The notes under the pieces: generated by a model
Database searches by the model: none
The model's input: the letters and a program-made list of their open reading frames with translations, nothing else
Told to the model about the DNA's origin: nothing
Program-made: the position numbers and the translations under genes
In this document: positions 26,726 to 34,205 of the stretch, piece after piece
Position numbering within the stretch: the stretch's first letter is position 1
How the letters are laid out: each line of letters opens with the position of its first letter
From: Paracentrotus lividus
Lineage: Eukaryota > Echinodermata > Echinoidea > Camarodonta > Echinidae
Assembly: GCA_940671915.1 (NCBI GenBank)
Contig: CALNVZ010003430.1
Location: forward strand, 15,038,270 to 15,102,269
Direction: 5' to 3'
DNA: 64,000 bases

Positions 26726-27416
26726 TACTAGATTGTTTGTCTACCTGTCTTCTTTTGTTTTCTTCTGTTGCTCTCTCTCTCTCTCCCCCTTTCTCTCTAT
26801 CTCTCCTTAAATGTATGTACATTTATGTACATTGTATGTATGCCAGCCCTGTATTCCATCATGTCTGCATTGTTGCCTGTCTCTCTCTGTCACTTGTCTC
26901 TTTTTCTCTCCCCGTTTGTGACACACTTGAAAATACATGTAAATGAACACAGTGTATTGATACACATGTACTATCGGAGGAGATTGTAAGAGCATTATAA
27001 TTTGTGTATATTATTCCCTGATTGTTTATCATCAATTTGTGAGCCTGCTGTGAAAGTATACAATGTATATACATTTATGAATGATTTTCTTTTTTAAGTA
27101 CATGTATTTTATGATTAATTTTGCGTCTTGAGTGTATTTCAAGTCTTAACTAATATTGCTATGATGATGTTTTGTTTTTCAGTAGGGCCTATTATTGAAT
27201 TTGAAGTCCATGTAAACATAATATTGTTCATAAAAAATCCTTGTGGTTCTCTCCTTCACAGAGTTTGACAAATTCCTGCAGGAGAGAGCCCAAGTGGGTG
27301 ATACCCTCCCAACAGCTAACATCGGTAGCCATAGCAACGTGAATGCTCCCGCATCCACCCAGCAGAACAGACAATTGCAGATGAATGAGGCAGAAAACAG
27401 CATGTTTGCATTATAG
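237..27416 (+). CDS. TOM1: TOM1/TOM1L2-type endosomal sorting adaptor, whole coding span (15 exons)
   Basis: Joined coding exons: 237-288, 10711-10795, 12032-12110, 14287-14409, 15018-15227, 15880-16110, 17151-17229, 17764-17915, 18490-18793, 19509-19653, 21052-21142, 21434-21451 (microexon), 23290-23373, 24072-24150, 27262-27416. Together 1887 nt, 628 residues; human TOM1 is about 490, the extra length being in the Pro/Ala/Gln-rich C-terminal half. Seen: N-terminus [17 protein letters not shown], a VHS domain (about residues 10-147), a linker with polyglutamine, a GAT domain (about 217-312), an IDLG motif at 352-355, an acidic DDDFDMFA segment near 467-474, [18 protein letters not shown] near 578, and the terminal MFAL. 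Known for the family: VHS binds membranes and sorting signals, GAT binds ubiquitin and Tollip, and the tail binds clathrin and endosomal partners, so the protein sorts ubiquitylated cargo at early endosomes. The start is the only ATG giving the family N-terminus. Confidence 0.93.
780..2540. repeat. Degenerate tandem repeat array with poly(C), poly(T) and GTAACCGTAGAGTT units
   Basis: Each unit carries a variant of GCGTAACCGTAGAGTT, a C-run, CACAATTCGCTGC, GAGCTATTTTTACTATT, a poly(A) or poly(T) run and a G-rich block with TGTACGTAATTTTTTCC. Several units with indels follow one another. Reading frames across this stretch are low-complexity by-products, not genes. Confidence 0.7.
2890..3052. 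repeat. Two direct copies of a GCTAGC-rich segment
   Basis: GGCCGATGCGATTTTACATG recurs as GACCGATGCCATTTTACATG about 90 bp on. Both copies are followed by CCGCGC and flanked by runs of GCTAGCTAGC. Function unknown. Confidence 0.6.
5031..5225. repeat. AAATAAAT-type microsatellite
   Basis: An uninterrupted stretch of A runs and AAAT/AAATA units on the plus strand, starting after a short C run. Simple sequence, no coding potential. Confidence 0.95.
5918..6412. mobile_element. Palindromic foldback element, copy A (diverged)
   Basis: The left arm contains CATCAAAATCGGTTATAAAC and TTCAAAATGGCCGATTTTAT. The right arm carries their reverse complements (TTATAACCGATTTTGATG, GGATCCCCATAGAAGGTAC). It has the same organisation as the better copy at 7074-7653, with an internal deletion on the right arm and eroded ends. 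Non-autonomous. Confidence 0.75.
7074..7653. mobile_element. Palindromic foldback element, copy B, flanked by TTAA
   Basis: About 580 bp whose two halves are near-perfect reverse complements: the ends AGGAAACTAATACCCAAGG and, on the other strand, AGGGGACCAATACCCAAGG. Both sides are flanked by TTAA (7070-7073 and 7654-7657), as expected of a TTAA-targeting piggyBac-type insertion. No transposase; a non-autonomous element that could fold into a very long hairpin. Confidence 0.8.
8027..8690. repeat. Two diverged direct copies of a segment of about 200 bp
   Basis: Around 8027-8222 and 8505-8690 the same order of motifs recurs: TCCCTGC, GAAGTCATA, GGGGC-ATATTTTTATGAATG, CAATATGA, GTAAACAATG, AAAATAGGTT(T/G)ATGAT. 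Old duplication or two related elements; no coding function seen. Confidence 0.4.
9201..9646. mobile_element. Possible TTAA-flanked non-autonomous element
   Basis: TTAA at 9197-9200 and 9647-9650 bracket 446 bp. The ends read AGGGACG and, inverted, AGGCCCC, a weak match. Composition is more GC-rich than the flanks. The length is close to the 450-bp element at 37932, but the sequences differ. Confidence 0.35.
9932..10710 (+). repeat. Tandem partial copies of TOM1 exon 2 with its acceptor site
   Basis: Exon-like starts at about 9934 (very diverged), 10005, 10159, 10293, 10427 and 10567, then the true exon at 10711; spacing 134-154 bp. The last three copies each have TT(C/T)AG followed by AGAGGGCC(A/T)CCAG and AAAGCCAAGCTTCTGAGGAC, running to GATATCATCAA. 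There each diverges into ATATTGATTATTAATG instead of the exon's TGAAACAGAAGAAGG, so every copy lacks the exon end and its donor. Confidence 0.92.
10711..10795 (+). CDS. TOM1: TOM1 exon 2 (start of VHS domain)
   Basis: Completes the split Glu and encodes [20 protein letters not shown] and the following IINETEEG, aligning with the human segment that ends [20 protein letters not shown]. Acceptor TTCTTTTAG, donor GG|GTAAG. It is the last and only complete member of a row of partial copies of this exon starting near 9932. Confidence 0.93.
10796..12031 (+). other. TOM1 intron 2
   Basis: No exon or gene recognised. It holds a diverged tandem duplication of about 170 bp: 11288-11450 and 11452-11625 share TCCTTG(C/T)TGTATCCAT, AATCTCAA(C/T)TTATAG, TCTCTCTCT and CATCTTGTGTAGAA. 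The rest is AT-rich sequence. Confidence 0.7.
12032..12110 (+). CDS. TOM1: TOM1 exon 3 (VHS domain)
   Basis: Encodes [15 protein letters not shown] and then [12 protein letters not shown], the VHS helix segment seen in human as DALRAVKKRIVGNKNF. Acceptor TTTGCTGCAG, donor ACA|GTAAGT. 79 nt, entering in phase 2 and leaving in phase 0. Confidence 0.93.
12111..14286 (+). other. TOM1 intron 3
   Basis: A (GA)n microsatellite lies at about 13080-13152. A repeat near 13985-14130 (GGCCTT, GCCCCTTCCAAATGCCC, GTGCCT) has a relative at 46585-46700. The remainder is featureless AT-rich sequence. Confidence 0.7.
14287..14409 (+). CDS. TOM1: TOM1 exon 4 (VHS domain)
   Basis: Encodes [18 protein letters not shown] and continues to NPPTIVQ, matching the human [18 protein letters not shown] block and NPPTIV. 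123 nt, phase 0 at both ends; acceptor CCCCTTCAG, donor CAG|GTAAGC. Confidence 0.95.
15018..15227 (+). CDS. TOM1: TOM1 exon 5 (end of VHS domain and linker)
   Basis: Encodes [17 protein letters not shown], then [17 protein letters not shown] and [13 protein letters not shown], matching the end of human TOM1 VHS ([24 protein letters not shown]). 210 nt in phase 0; acceptor TTTGTAG, donor CAG|GTAAGA. Confidence 0.95.
15519..15752. mobile_element. Partial inverted-repeat element (GTTGTTTCACAAAG type)
   Basis: The left side has GGGGTTGTTTCACAAAGTG and ATGACTTAAAGTTGCAC. The right side holds the inverted counterpart AAGTGCAACTTAAAGGTCAT. The outer right terminus is missing. A poly(C) run follows at 15780-15798. 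Confidence 0.5.
15880..16110 (+). CDS. TOM1: TOM1 exon 6 (polyglutamine linker and first half of GAT domain)
   Basis: Opens with a Pro-rich stretch and a run of about ten glutamines encoded by CAG repeats, then [20 protein letters not shown] and VMSEMLTEM, the first GAT helix (human [20 protein letters not shown]). 231 nt in phase 0; acceptor CTAATTTCAG, donor CAG|GTTTGT. Two decayed copies of its 3' end lie in the next intron. Confidence 0.94.
16295..16400 (+). repeat. Decayed copy of TOM1 exon 6 donor edge, first
   Basis: AGAGAACCTAGATGATTTGG followed by ACCTAATGTAG resembles exon 6 AGAGAATCCAGATGATCTGG then ACCTTCTCCAG, and the following TTTGTTCCTTTTGATGGTTA resembles intron 6 TTTGTACCATTTGATCGTTG. 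The donor GT is lost and a stop replaces LLQ, so it is not an exon. Confidence 0.8.
16464..16615. mobile_element. Compact palindromic MITE
   Basis: Terminal inverted repeats of about 65 bp: AAGGCCACCGCACACCATAC at the left, and the reverse complement of GTATGGTGTGCGGTGGCCTT at the right. A short centre contains GCGCGTATACTTTGCAATGC. TTA flanks both ends. It sits between the two decayed exon 6 copies. Confidence 0.88.
16672..16795 (+). repeat. Decayed copy of TOM1 exon 6 donor edge, second and longer
   Basis: GAAGGGAACTAGACTTGGTC, CTGGGTAACATCAGCATCAT and CAAGAGAACCCAGATGATCT parallel exon 6 from the [14 protein letters not shown] codons to its end. It has a short insertion (TTTTTAAAG), and the final CTGTAG|TTCTG replaces CTCCAG|GTTTG, so there is a stop and no donor. 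Confidence 0.85.
17151..17229 (+). CDS. TOM1: TOM1 exon 7 (GAT domain)
   Basis: Encodes [20 protein letters not shown] and THEEVT, the second GAT helix (human ELNRTCRAMQQRVLELI). 79 nt leaving one base of a Gly codon. Acceptor TTTTGTGTAG, donor ACAG|GTGCGT. Confidence 0.94.
17230..18489 (+). other. TOM1 introns 7 and 8 apart from exon 8
   Basis: 17230-17763 is ordinary intron sequence. 17916-18489 includes, at about 17945-18062, a diverged member of the repeat family best seen at 19696-19896, with AAAATATTGG(T/C)TTATAC near its right end. No further exon found. Confidence 0.5.
17764..17915 (+). CDS. TOM1: TOM1 exon 8 (end of GAT domain)
   Basis: Encodes [20 protein letters not shown] and ERYR, the third GAT helix (human [21 protein letters not shown]), then a Gln/Thr/Pro/Val-rich linker. 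152 nt; acceptor TATTTTCAG, donor ACA|GTGAGT. Confidence 0.94.
18490..18793 (+). CDS. TOM1: TOM1 exon 9 (IDLG motif and Ala/Pro/Tyr repeats)
   Basis: Encodes [11 protein letters not shown], like the family's NLIDMG/LIDLG clathrin-binding-type motif, followed by imperfect coding repeats of an AYPAAPAP unit and a Gly/Pro-rich segment. The repeats and high GC are unlike the neighbouring exons and look like local repeat expansion. 304 nt, leaving one base of a Ser codon; donor GTAAGT. Confidence 0.88.
18855..19024. mobile_element. Inverted-repeat MITE (GGTGTTTCACCAAG type) in TOM1 intron 9
   Basis: The left terminus GGGTGGTGTTTCACCAAGTC and ACTTTACGAACGACTGG are mirrored at the right by the complement of CCAGTTGTTCGTAAAGTGG and TTTGGTGAAACCCC. 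About 170 bp, no coding capacity. Confidence 0.82.
19509..19653 (+). CDS. TOM1: TOM1 exon 10 (acidic DDDFDMFA segment)
   Basis: Encodes [13 protein letters not shown] and later [12 protein letters not shown], matching human DEFDMFAQTRG. 145 nt, leaving two bases of a Ser codon; acceptor TTTTCTAG, donor ATC|GTAAGA. Confidence 0.92.
19696..19896. mobile_element. Small inverted-repeat element (CTGTATAAGC type) in TOM1 intron 10
   Basis: The left end CTGTATAAGCTGAAATT and right end ATATTGGCTTATACAG form short inverted repeats around about 180 bp that includes TTTTCGCGAATATTTTC. Related right ends occur near 18062, 25040 and 61105, so the family is dispersed. Confidence 0.6.
20742..21016. mobile_element. 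Inverted-repeat MITE (TGTTGCATAAAACTT type) just upstream of TOM1 exon 11
   Basis: GTGTTGCATAAAACTT at the left and AAGTTTTATGCAACAG at the right are inverted repeats. Inside are CTAACCCGAGTTTTCTCGGG and AACCGG(A)GTTTT repeats. The right end is about 36 bases from the exon 11 acceptor, so it may overlap the branch region. Confidence 0.82.
21052..21142 (+). CDS. TOM1: TOM1 exon 11
   Basis: Encodes [20 protein letters not shown] and [10 protein letters not shown]. The repeated TYQD echoes the end of exon 10. Acceptor TATATCTCCAG, donor GCG|GTAAGT; phases close with exons 10 and 13. An inverted-repeat element ends about 36 bases upstream of the acceptor. Confidence 0.85.
21434..21451 (+). CDS. 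TOM1: TOM1 candidate exon 12, 18-nt microexon
   Basis: TATGATACAGTCGTTGAG (YDTVVE) lies between a good acceptor (TTCCATGCATTCAG) and a strong donor (GTAAGACC). It is in phase 0 at both ends, so including or skipping it leaves the frame intact. No homology supports it; the claim rests on splice sites and phase. It may be alternatively spliced. Confidence 0.55.
21893..22205. mobile_element. MITE with terminal inverted repeats of about 75 bp
   Basis: The left arm has GCCCATATTCTCAAAACCC, TTTAAGCCTAGCTTAAATC and TATGGCTTGCTAAGAGGGA. The right arm carries their complements (TCCCTTTCAGCAAGCCATA, GATTTAAGCTAGGCTTAAAG, TTTGTGAATTTGGGCC). About 312 bp, in TOM1 intron 12. Confidence 0.85.
22206..24071 (+). 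other. TOM1 introns 12-13 apart from exon 13
   Basis: AT-rich sequence on both sides of the exon at 23290-23373, with several TACATGTA palindromes. No gene or element recognised. Confidence 0.6.
23290..23373 (+). CDS. TOM1: TOM1 exon 13 (MDEMEQWL motif)
   Basis: Encodes [20 protein letters not shown] and QWLASSDL, matching human DDMEQWLSTD. Consecutive CAG triplets at the acceptor (TTTCAGCAGCAGCAG) give several in-frame choices, so the number of leading glutamines is uncertain. 84 nt; donor TTG|GTAGGA. Confidence 0.9.
24072..24150 (+). CDS. TOM1: TOM1 exon 14
   Basis: Encodes [20 protein letters not shown] and PGISSS, leaving one base of a Glu codon. Acceptor CTTGTACAG, donor CAG|GTGAGT. 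The sequence is not conserved, but the phases fit exons 13 and 15 and it occupies the variable stretch between EQWL and EFDKFL in the family. Confidence 0.85.
24460..24850. repeat. Pyrimidine-rich simple sequence (TGTCTGTCT/TCTCTC)
   Basis: Runs of TCTGTCTG, TATCTGTC and CTCTCTCT cover this stretch of TOM1 intron 14. Overlapping cysteine-, serine- and leucine-rich reading frames are products of the repeat, not genes. Confidence 0.85.
25090..25879. mobile_element. Non-autonomous hAT-type transposon with perfect 8-bp target duplication
   Basis: Flanking TGTCTATT at 25082-25089 and 25880-25887 is a perfect 8-bp target duplication. The ends CAGAGGCAGCGGAACCAG and, on the other strand, CACAGGCGGCGGAACG match each other and the hAT pattern (CAG-GGCGG). 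Inside are AAAAGTGCCCCTTTT motifs on both strands and, from 25295 to 25695, about five tandem units of 75-90 bp with GGCTCGCGCTTCGCGCTCGC and GATACTAAA-AGGGTCTATAATG. No transposase. Confidence 0.85.
25977..26170. mobile_element. MITE family with GACAATT-type ends, copy 1
   Basis: Left TGACATTTGCTCTAGCGACA and right (inverted) TTACTCCAGCAACAATTGCC form imperfect inverted repeats around about 150 bp. The same ends occur at 44655-44831 (CATTTGCACCTGCGACAATT inverted). No coding capacity. Confidence 0.6.
26248..26262 (+). CDS. TOM1: TOM1 possible alternative 15-nt microexon
   Basis: A 15-nt segment encoding GIKSG follows a long pyrimidine tract ending TTGGAG and precedes a donor GTAAGATT. It enters and leaves in phase 1, exactly what the junction between exons 14 and 15 requires. 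Not counted in the 628-residue model. The acceptor has G rather than the usual pyrimidine at -3, which weakens it. Confidence 0.3.
26560..26720. repeat. (TC)n microsatellite followed by (CA)n
   Basis: A long CT dinucleotide tract at about 26651-26713 followed by CACACACACA, with further CT-rich sequence to about 26800. Reading frames of serine/leucine or arginine/glutamate repeats here are artefacts. Confidence 0.97.
27262..27416 (+). CDS. TOM1: TOM1 exon 15 (C-terminus and stop)
   Basis: Encodes [17 protein letters not shown] and ends [10 protein letters not shown] then TAG. It matches human EFDKFLEERAKAADRLP and the terminal LFAL. Acceptor CTCCTTCACAG. A poly(G) run and 3' UTR follow. Confidence 0.94.
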
Positions 27417-29940
27417 GGTTTGATTATCAAGAAGTTTATATTTCATACCCTCATCTTATTCACGTTGTCATGTGAAAATATGATGAATAATGTAAAGATA
27501 ATGTTTGAAGGTTAAGCCCTCAAAATGTTTGTTTTCAATTTTGAGGTTCTTTCCAAATCATCTACATTCATTTTCCTTTTCCTGAAAAAGGAAAGTACAG
27601 GTTGGACAGAAGATAAATCCTGAAGGCTCTACTGTAGGAGCTACATGTACATGTACATTGTTTTTCAATGAGAGTGGGGGGGGGGGGGGGGGGGGGAACC
27701 CATACATGAAATATTTAGACGATATAATATTCTGTATGACACTTAAATTGAATGCAATTTGTGATTTGAAATTTGCAAGTGGCGTTGATGTAAAAAAGAG
27801 AAAAGTGTTTTTTAGTGATTGAATGACCGAAATGACAAATGAACAGACTAATAGACGATACAATCTCATATCATGTTAGATAAATGTACAGAGATAAATA
27901 TACAGTAGAGATATATTATGTAACATGTAGGAAAAAGATTGTGTATTCCAGTTTCATTTTTGAGCTCTTTTTCTTTATTTAAAATTAAATATATTCCATG
28001 GCCGAGTTCCAGTCACAAACAAAAAAATAATGCCTAAAATATAAAAGACATATAAGGTTCCACTAGTTGGGTTTAGTTCAAAACTTTAATAATGTATCTA
28101 AAAGTATTAGGAAACCATATTTAGAAAATATAACCTCATTGTTTTTTTATTTTGGATGATGATATCAGTTTATATGAAATGAGAACTTCACTGATTAAAC
28201 CAAAGACCTTTTTACTTTATATCAAAATGCATGTATGCGAGCGGATTATTCTTACATTTATATCGCTGGGAACAAAATGTATTTAGTTTTAACATTTGTA
28301 CAGAAGGAAAGAAATCCTCAAATTAGCCATATTTAGAACTGCAGTGTTTTACAAAGGATAAATATTATACTGGTTTCATAATTCATAGGCAATACTCTGT
28401 AGTTTGTCTAAATTAAAGAAGTGACTTTATACCATTCTTCTTGATTCGTTATTCTAGACTAACTCTGTTTGGAGAAAATTATTTTTGCCTCCTTTTATAC
28501 TTAAGCATCATTATTCATGACTAGACAAATTAATAGAAAGGCATTTGTATGTATTCTATTTCAAATTATAGTGAGAATAGTTTGATATATTGAAGCTATT
28601 CTGTACTTGTCCTGATTTAATCGGAATCACATTTTCAGAGAGATCAGCTTAAATTCACTCAGAAATTGTTTATTTAGACTTCAATGGGGATTATTTCGCA
28701 AAGATTTATCAGAAATCACATTTTATGAGAGAGTAATTTCTATGGCTAGCAGAATGGCGTTATATGGATCACACACAGTTTAGACGTTCCTGCGTTAAGT
28801 AGAAGCGCATTTAACTTGAGCAGGTGCATGTATAAAGTAAAATGGTAGCTCTTTTCAACGGAAGCGCATTAACTTGAGCAGGCACTTACAATGATGCGAT
28901 AACGTCAGCTAGAAGAGCTTTATCTGCTAATGCCTATCTGTAAGCTGCATGACGAACCCATTTCAAACAACATGTCAAGCTTATTGGTAAGAACTCAAGT
29001 CCCATATATCTTACTTTGCTGATTTCTTGCAATCACTTGTTTATGACCCAAAATATAACATTTACAAAATGTAAACTATGTAGGTTCAACAAATAGATTT
29101 ATCAATCAGTGTATATTTATTTTTTTTGTGATTTCCAAATACATATTAAAATCTACTTTAAATATGGACAAATTTACTTAAGTTTCATTGGCTTTAAGTG
29201 TTTTAGGCAGATGTTTATTTTTTTTCGTATATGAAATTTAGTTTGACCAATGTTTAAATCAGGGTAACATTTTGGATTTCACTCTAATTGTGTGTTATTA
29301 ATATATTAGAAAGAATTTTATTGTCACATTGTTTAATCGACCATCATATGATCATGGGTATACAATGATATTATTGAAAAACATCAAAGATATGATGAGA
29401 TTTATAATAATTCCTCGAATGTGCATATTCTATTATGACGAGGGATAATATTTAAATGGAATCGACCCTACCTTGCATAATATTTGTATCTATGGTTTAA
29501 TATAAGAATGAGATATACATGTATGCTTAGCATGAACAGATTATATTCTTTAATGATTAATTTAAGTCTTAGGATATTACACGGAGTATTAATCGGGGTC
29601 GTGTATAATCATTTTCCCTTATAATAATTTCCATGAATATGGATTTTGATTGTTATTGTAGCTCAAGTTTATCATGTAATTCAATGAGCGTTAATTGAAG
29701 ACATGTACATTGTACACTGTATTATAGGAATGAAATTTCAAAATGTGTTTTCTATATATGTATATACATACAATTGTATATGTGATGATTATGTTAATTG
29801 TATAAATGAAAGAGTGAGAATGATTGTCACATCTACATGTCTATGTTGATTGTTTAAGTTTTGTATTGGTATTGTGAATTAGAAATATATATGAATAAAT
29901 AAACACAAACACACACACACACACAAACACACACAGAAAA
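27417..29940 (+). other. Probable TOM1 3' UTR and downstream sequence
   Basis: AT-rich non-coding sequence with no gene seen. Overlapping AATAAA hexamers at 29894-29903 are the best poly(A) candidates before a (CA)n tract, but other cleavage sites cannot be excluded. A G run is at about 27677-27697, and short direct repeats with AAGCGCATT and AACTTGAGCAGG lie near 28800-28890. Confidence 0.4.
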
Positions 29941-32801
29941 AAGGAAATTCTGTAACACTCCACACAGCATTGCTGATGTGTTGTAATACTGACAGTCTAT
30001 ACCCCTCTATACATTTTGCTACAGAATGCAATTCATGTGTTAAATAAGTATCTGAGATACAATTTTGTAGCTGTCTGCAGAATGTAATGTTTTGATGAAA
30101 TTATTCAAATTCCTGAATTTTTCTTGAAGTTAAACATGTATGCAGTATTTAACCATCTTCCCAGCTCTTTAGATAGATTGTGAAGGATTTGAATAACAGA
30201 TTTTGAAGTTTCTTTTGGGGGATGGGGGAGGTTTTATTATACCATTATTCATAAATGGCAGCTTTTGTTCCCTTAAGTTAAAAAATAAAAGTCCACAAGC
30301 TATTTTCTTTCATCTTCTTGAGAGATGAACAACATACATGTATTCTTTAAAGCGAGAGCGAACTGACCAACCCTCTCATTGACTGTGTGTTATAAATAAA
30401 TAGTCTTACAATTTACCTTTTAAAACAACTATTAACAATACATTATATAAATTAACCTATAATTTAATTTGTATTCGAAAACTAAAATGTTTTGATGGGA
30501 AATGTGTTTGTTTTGCTACTTGGTAAAATGATTACCGCTGTATGAATTAATTGAGCAGTGAAAAAAAAGTGTTATTATTCAATTGGGCCTGTTTTATAAG
30601 ATCTAGACTACACTGCTCAGGATGTTGCATTATGGGTTAGGAATTAGGGCAGAATTGAGTAGTTGAGGCCTAGAGGTGGCTCCTAGTTCTTATTGGCTTT
30701 AAAACCACTTTAAAGAACATAATTAACATTATATTTTATTGTGGTGTAATAGTGCCTTTTAATGTTGCTCCCTTTACAATATGACTAACTAAATATAGAC
30801 ATTGTGTGCAGGTCTATAATACCACTGGGGTCATGGGTTATGATTGATATCTTTTGAATATTGATTTTAATTACAATACTATCAACTGTGAAGTTGGTTA
30901 TGTACTCCAAATCTCCCAAACAAAAACTAAAAAAAAAAAAGTAACAGACAAACATTTTAGCAAATGATCCCAAAAATAGTTACAAAAACAAGCTATTGAA
31001 GAGGGTTTTTTTAAACAAAAAAGTAACCAACTGAGCTTGAAACTGTCGGTACCTGAAGAGATTAAATATGAGACTTTTTCTCACAGACCTTTGATTATAA
31101 ATATACTTTCCAATTTAAAGGGTATTTACAACTAAATGAGTGACCCTGCTGTATCAATTGTTTATAGACAACACATAATAATATGAATGAACTACATGTA
31201 TTAGTCATTTAGTCAAACTCAGATAGCTATTTGACTCTTGTAATTGTAATGTTTGTTGGTACATGTACACATGTACTTACAAGGATACCACAGCTAATTG
31301 CCATTAGATGGTCATATGGTCGAGGTTAAACCCTCAGCAAAGTGTTGCAATATGAATTTTCCTGAATTGCAATTCTTTTGTTTTTGGCTTTTCAGGCAAT
31401 TATAGTAAACACTATGCCTGGTTGGTACTAGTGGCCTGCAGAACCAATAGGTGTTATTGCTTTCAATTCATTGTAGATGTGGAAATATTTACAGTTTTGT
31501 AATTTACGCTCAGTAGGAGGGATTCAAAAATATTATTTTTTTCACCTAACCTATATTATCAAGATGTGCAAGAATACCTATCCATCCCTCAGTGCAGTCA
31601 ATCTCGAAAATATGTGTAGGCGATGTATGGAAATTAACTGCAGGTAGCCTTTATTTCTTCCACTTTTTATGAGCAAATATTTGAATTTCATGTTATTGGG
31701 ATAATCTTAACTGCACTCAAAATCTTTTGTAAAAGAATAAAACCATGGAAACTGGATTCATTAACTTAAAATCGTGTGATTTACAATGTATATAACATAC
31801 AATATACAATATAGTGTCCAATTGATAATGCTATTTTTATGAATTAAACGTTGTATGTATACATATGATATCTATATAAGCCTGAAGAATTTCTAAATTC
31901 AAACTGCCAGAATTAATTTGGATATTGTCGGAAAATTGCTACATCCCAGAAAATATATATTCAAATTTGATACTCTTGTATTAAAATATCATTCCTTATC
32001 TTGACCTTAATTTGAATTTTCATGTGGAAGAATAGGCCTACTTAGTAACTCATATTCAATTATCTCAAATTTAGCTGTCGTGGATGACAGAGCACATAGG
32101 CTTTAAAAAGACATGTGTCGAAGTTGCCTTGCACCAAGTTTGGGCAAAAGTAACCTGTGAATTTCAATAGTCAAAGCATGGAGTTACTAAGAAACCTTTT
32201 GTCTCTTGTGAATGGACTCAGGAACGAATTGTCAGGAAGCTATGGGTTTGATAACAATGGACAGAATATGAGTTATTCTTTAATATATAAAAAAAATAAT
32301 AATAATGTCACATAATGAATTGTTAATAGTGAATTGTTAATACAAGACTCTCAAATTTGGGTATCAGGTATATATAATTTTTGGTATGCAATGTATGATG
32401 TGTTGGGGTCTCATGAGTTAAAAACTATAGTCATATACATTGCTGTCTCTTTGAAGCTTCAGTCTCATTAAACTTTTGTTTTCATTGTTTGGTTCAAAAG
32501 CATAATATTACATGAAATGTATCATTCAATCTGCAATGGATTCCAATTTAACTGTGATTTGTGTGATGGTATTAATCGTTTGATCAGTGACTTTCCAATA
32601 TTCTTGCATACATCTCTATTTTTGCACTATGAACATTTCTGAATACTCATGCATGTATGTGTGCATTATGTATACAAGGAGAGCTTGTGTGTTGCAATCT
32701 CTATAATTCAGATGTAATTAAATATCTTACATGCCAATGACAAAAGTAGTTTATTTTTTCTCTGTCATCTGTGTTTTGTTTATTAACTGCTATTATAAAG
32801 T

Positions 32802-33016
32802 GAGATTCTAACTGTAAACCTAATGATATATTCTGCACCAAATAATATAGATAAAACTGGGGGATGTAAATGAACTATTAATTGCTGAACAGTGATTGGG
32901 GACATGCTGAGATTCTAACTGTAAACCCAATGATATATTCCGCACCAAATAATATAGATAAAACTGGGGGATGTAAATGAACTATTAATTGCTGAACAGT
33001 GATTGGGGACATGCTG
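32802..33016. repeat. Recent tandem duplication, two units of 107 bp
   Basis: The unit starting GAGATTCTAACTGTAAACC at 32802 repeats at 32909 with only about two visible substitutions (CCTAATG/CCCAATG, TTCTGC/TTCCGC). Near identity indicates a young duplication or an unresolved haplotype/assembly duplication. Confidence 0.93.
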
Positions 33017-33157
33017 TGATACAGAATGTACAATATGTCAGCCATTCTTTGGGTTCAACTTTTGTTTGATATACAAATTAAAAAAACAACAAGATAACCA
33101 AGATAATCAGAATTTTCTCATTATATAGTGCATAGGCCTAGTTCATAATTACTATTT

Positions 33158-33192
<35 letters not shown>

Positions 33193-33199
33193 GGGGGGA

Positions 33200-33381
33200 G
33201 ATGGAAGAGATGAAACAATTATCAAGCTTGGAAGACTGGAAGAGAGGGAATGGGGAGGAGAAAGGAAGACTAGATAAAAGATATACAAGAAGAACTGGAG
33301 TGAGAGCTTGGGCAAAATGTGGAGGGAGAGAGAGGGGGAGGGAGATGAGGAACCAACGAGGGTAGAAGAGAGGTGTAGGAG

Positions 33382-33434
<53 letters not shown>

Positions 33435-33610
33435 AGAGAGAGAGGGATTAAATGGTTGTACAGGAGACTGAAGGAGAGAGAGATAGAGAAATAGATCAAA
33501 GAGGAAAGTGGGATGATAAAACAGATCAGCAGAAGAGAGGGATGGGAGAGCGAGAGTGAGATCAGGGGAAAGGGGAAGGGAGGAATAGACAGAGGGAGGG
33601 GTTGTTATAG
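33200..33610. repeat. Purine-rich (GA)n region
   Basis: Long GAGAGA tracts broken by G runs, strongest at 33381-33443, preceded by poly(T) at 33161-33189. Simple sequence; no coding call. Confidence 0.9.
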
Positions 33611-34205
33611 AATGATGAAAATAGAGAAAGACTGCAGGAGATATGGTAAACCTACATGTAATGAATGTCCAAGGAGATGCAAAAATGTAGGCCTATTTCT
33701 TGCACATAACCTAAACTTATTTGATTAAATGTTGAGTTTAACAAGCTGTTTTTTACTTATAACAAAGTAGAAGATGGTGATATGAATAATAATGATAATA
33801 CTGCAGCATTTATATAGCGATTTATACATATTGTTATGTTTATTAAATGCAATAATAAAAACTAATGAAATTTGATTAATCAATCATGATCAAAAGAGAA
33901 TCAGAAGGAATATAGAGAGAGGATTCTAGGATGAGGGGTTGGGGCTCCGAGAGCAGAGCCGCAGAGATGAATAAAAATAACAGAAAAACTTTCACACGAA
34001 AAGTTTGCACGATTATTTTGGTCGCACTTGAACCACGCCCCCTCGAATAGAACGCACATGTCATCGTCGCATTGCTTTGTTTGTTTATAATTATGACGTC
34101 TTGATCTTGCATATATATATCGAATGCACTCAACTCGATCGAACATATATTGCGCGTGCCTTGACGATATGCGACATCGGAACCTTTATACAATCAGTCA
34201 TCATC

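Larger units (their letters stand above)
29941..34205. other. Intergenic region between TOM1 and SPHK
   Basis: No gene recognised. It contains a recent tandem duplication (32802-33016), a poly(T) run (33161-33189) and purine-rich GA sequence (33200-33610). The last 200 bases before the kinase start are more GC-rich, with CATATATATATCG at about 34109-34121 as a weak TATA-like feature; promoter position is not determined. Confidence 0.6.

Noticed and set aside
26428-26946. 172-codon serine/leucine-rich plus-strand frame
   Set aside because: Produced by the (TC)n microsatellite; no conserved features, and it lies inside a TOM1 intron.
34077-34205. N-terminal extension of SPHK from an upstream in-frame ATG
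   Set aside because: The extra 43 residues look like translated promoter/5' UTR sequence; the ATG at 34206 is preferred, though the frame is open and the extension cannot be excluded.
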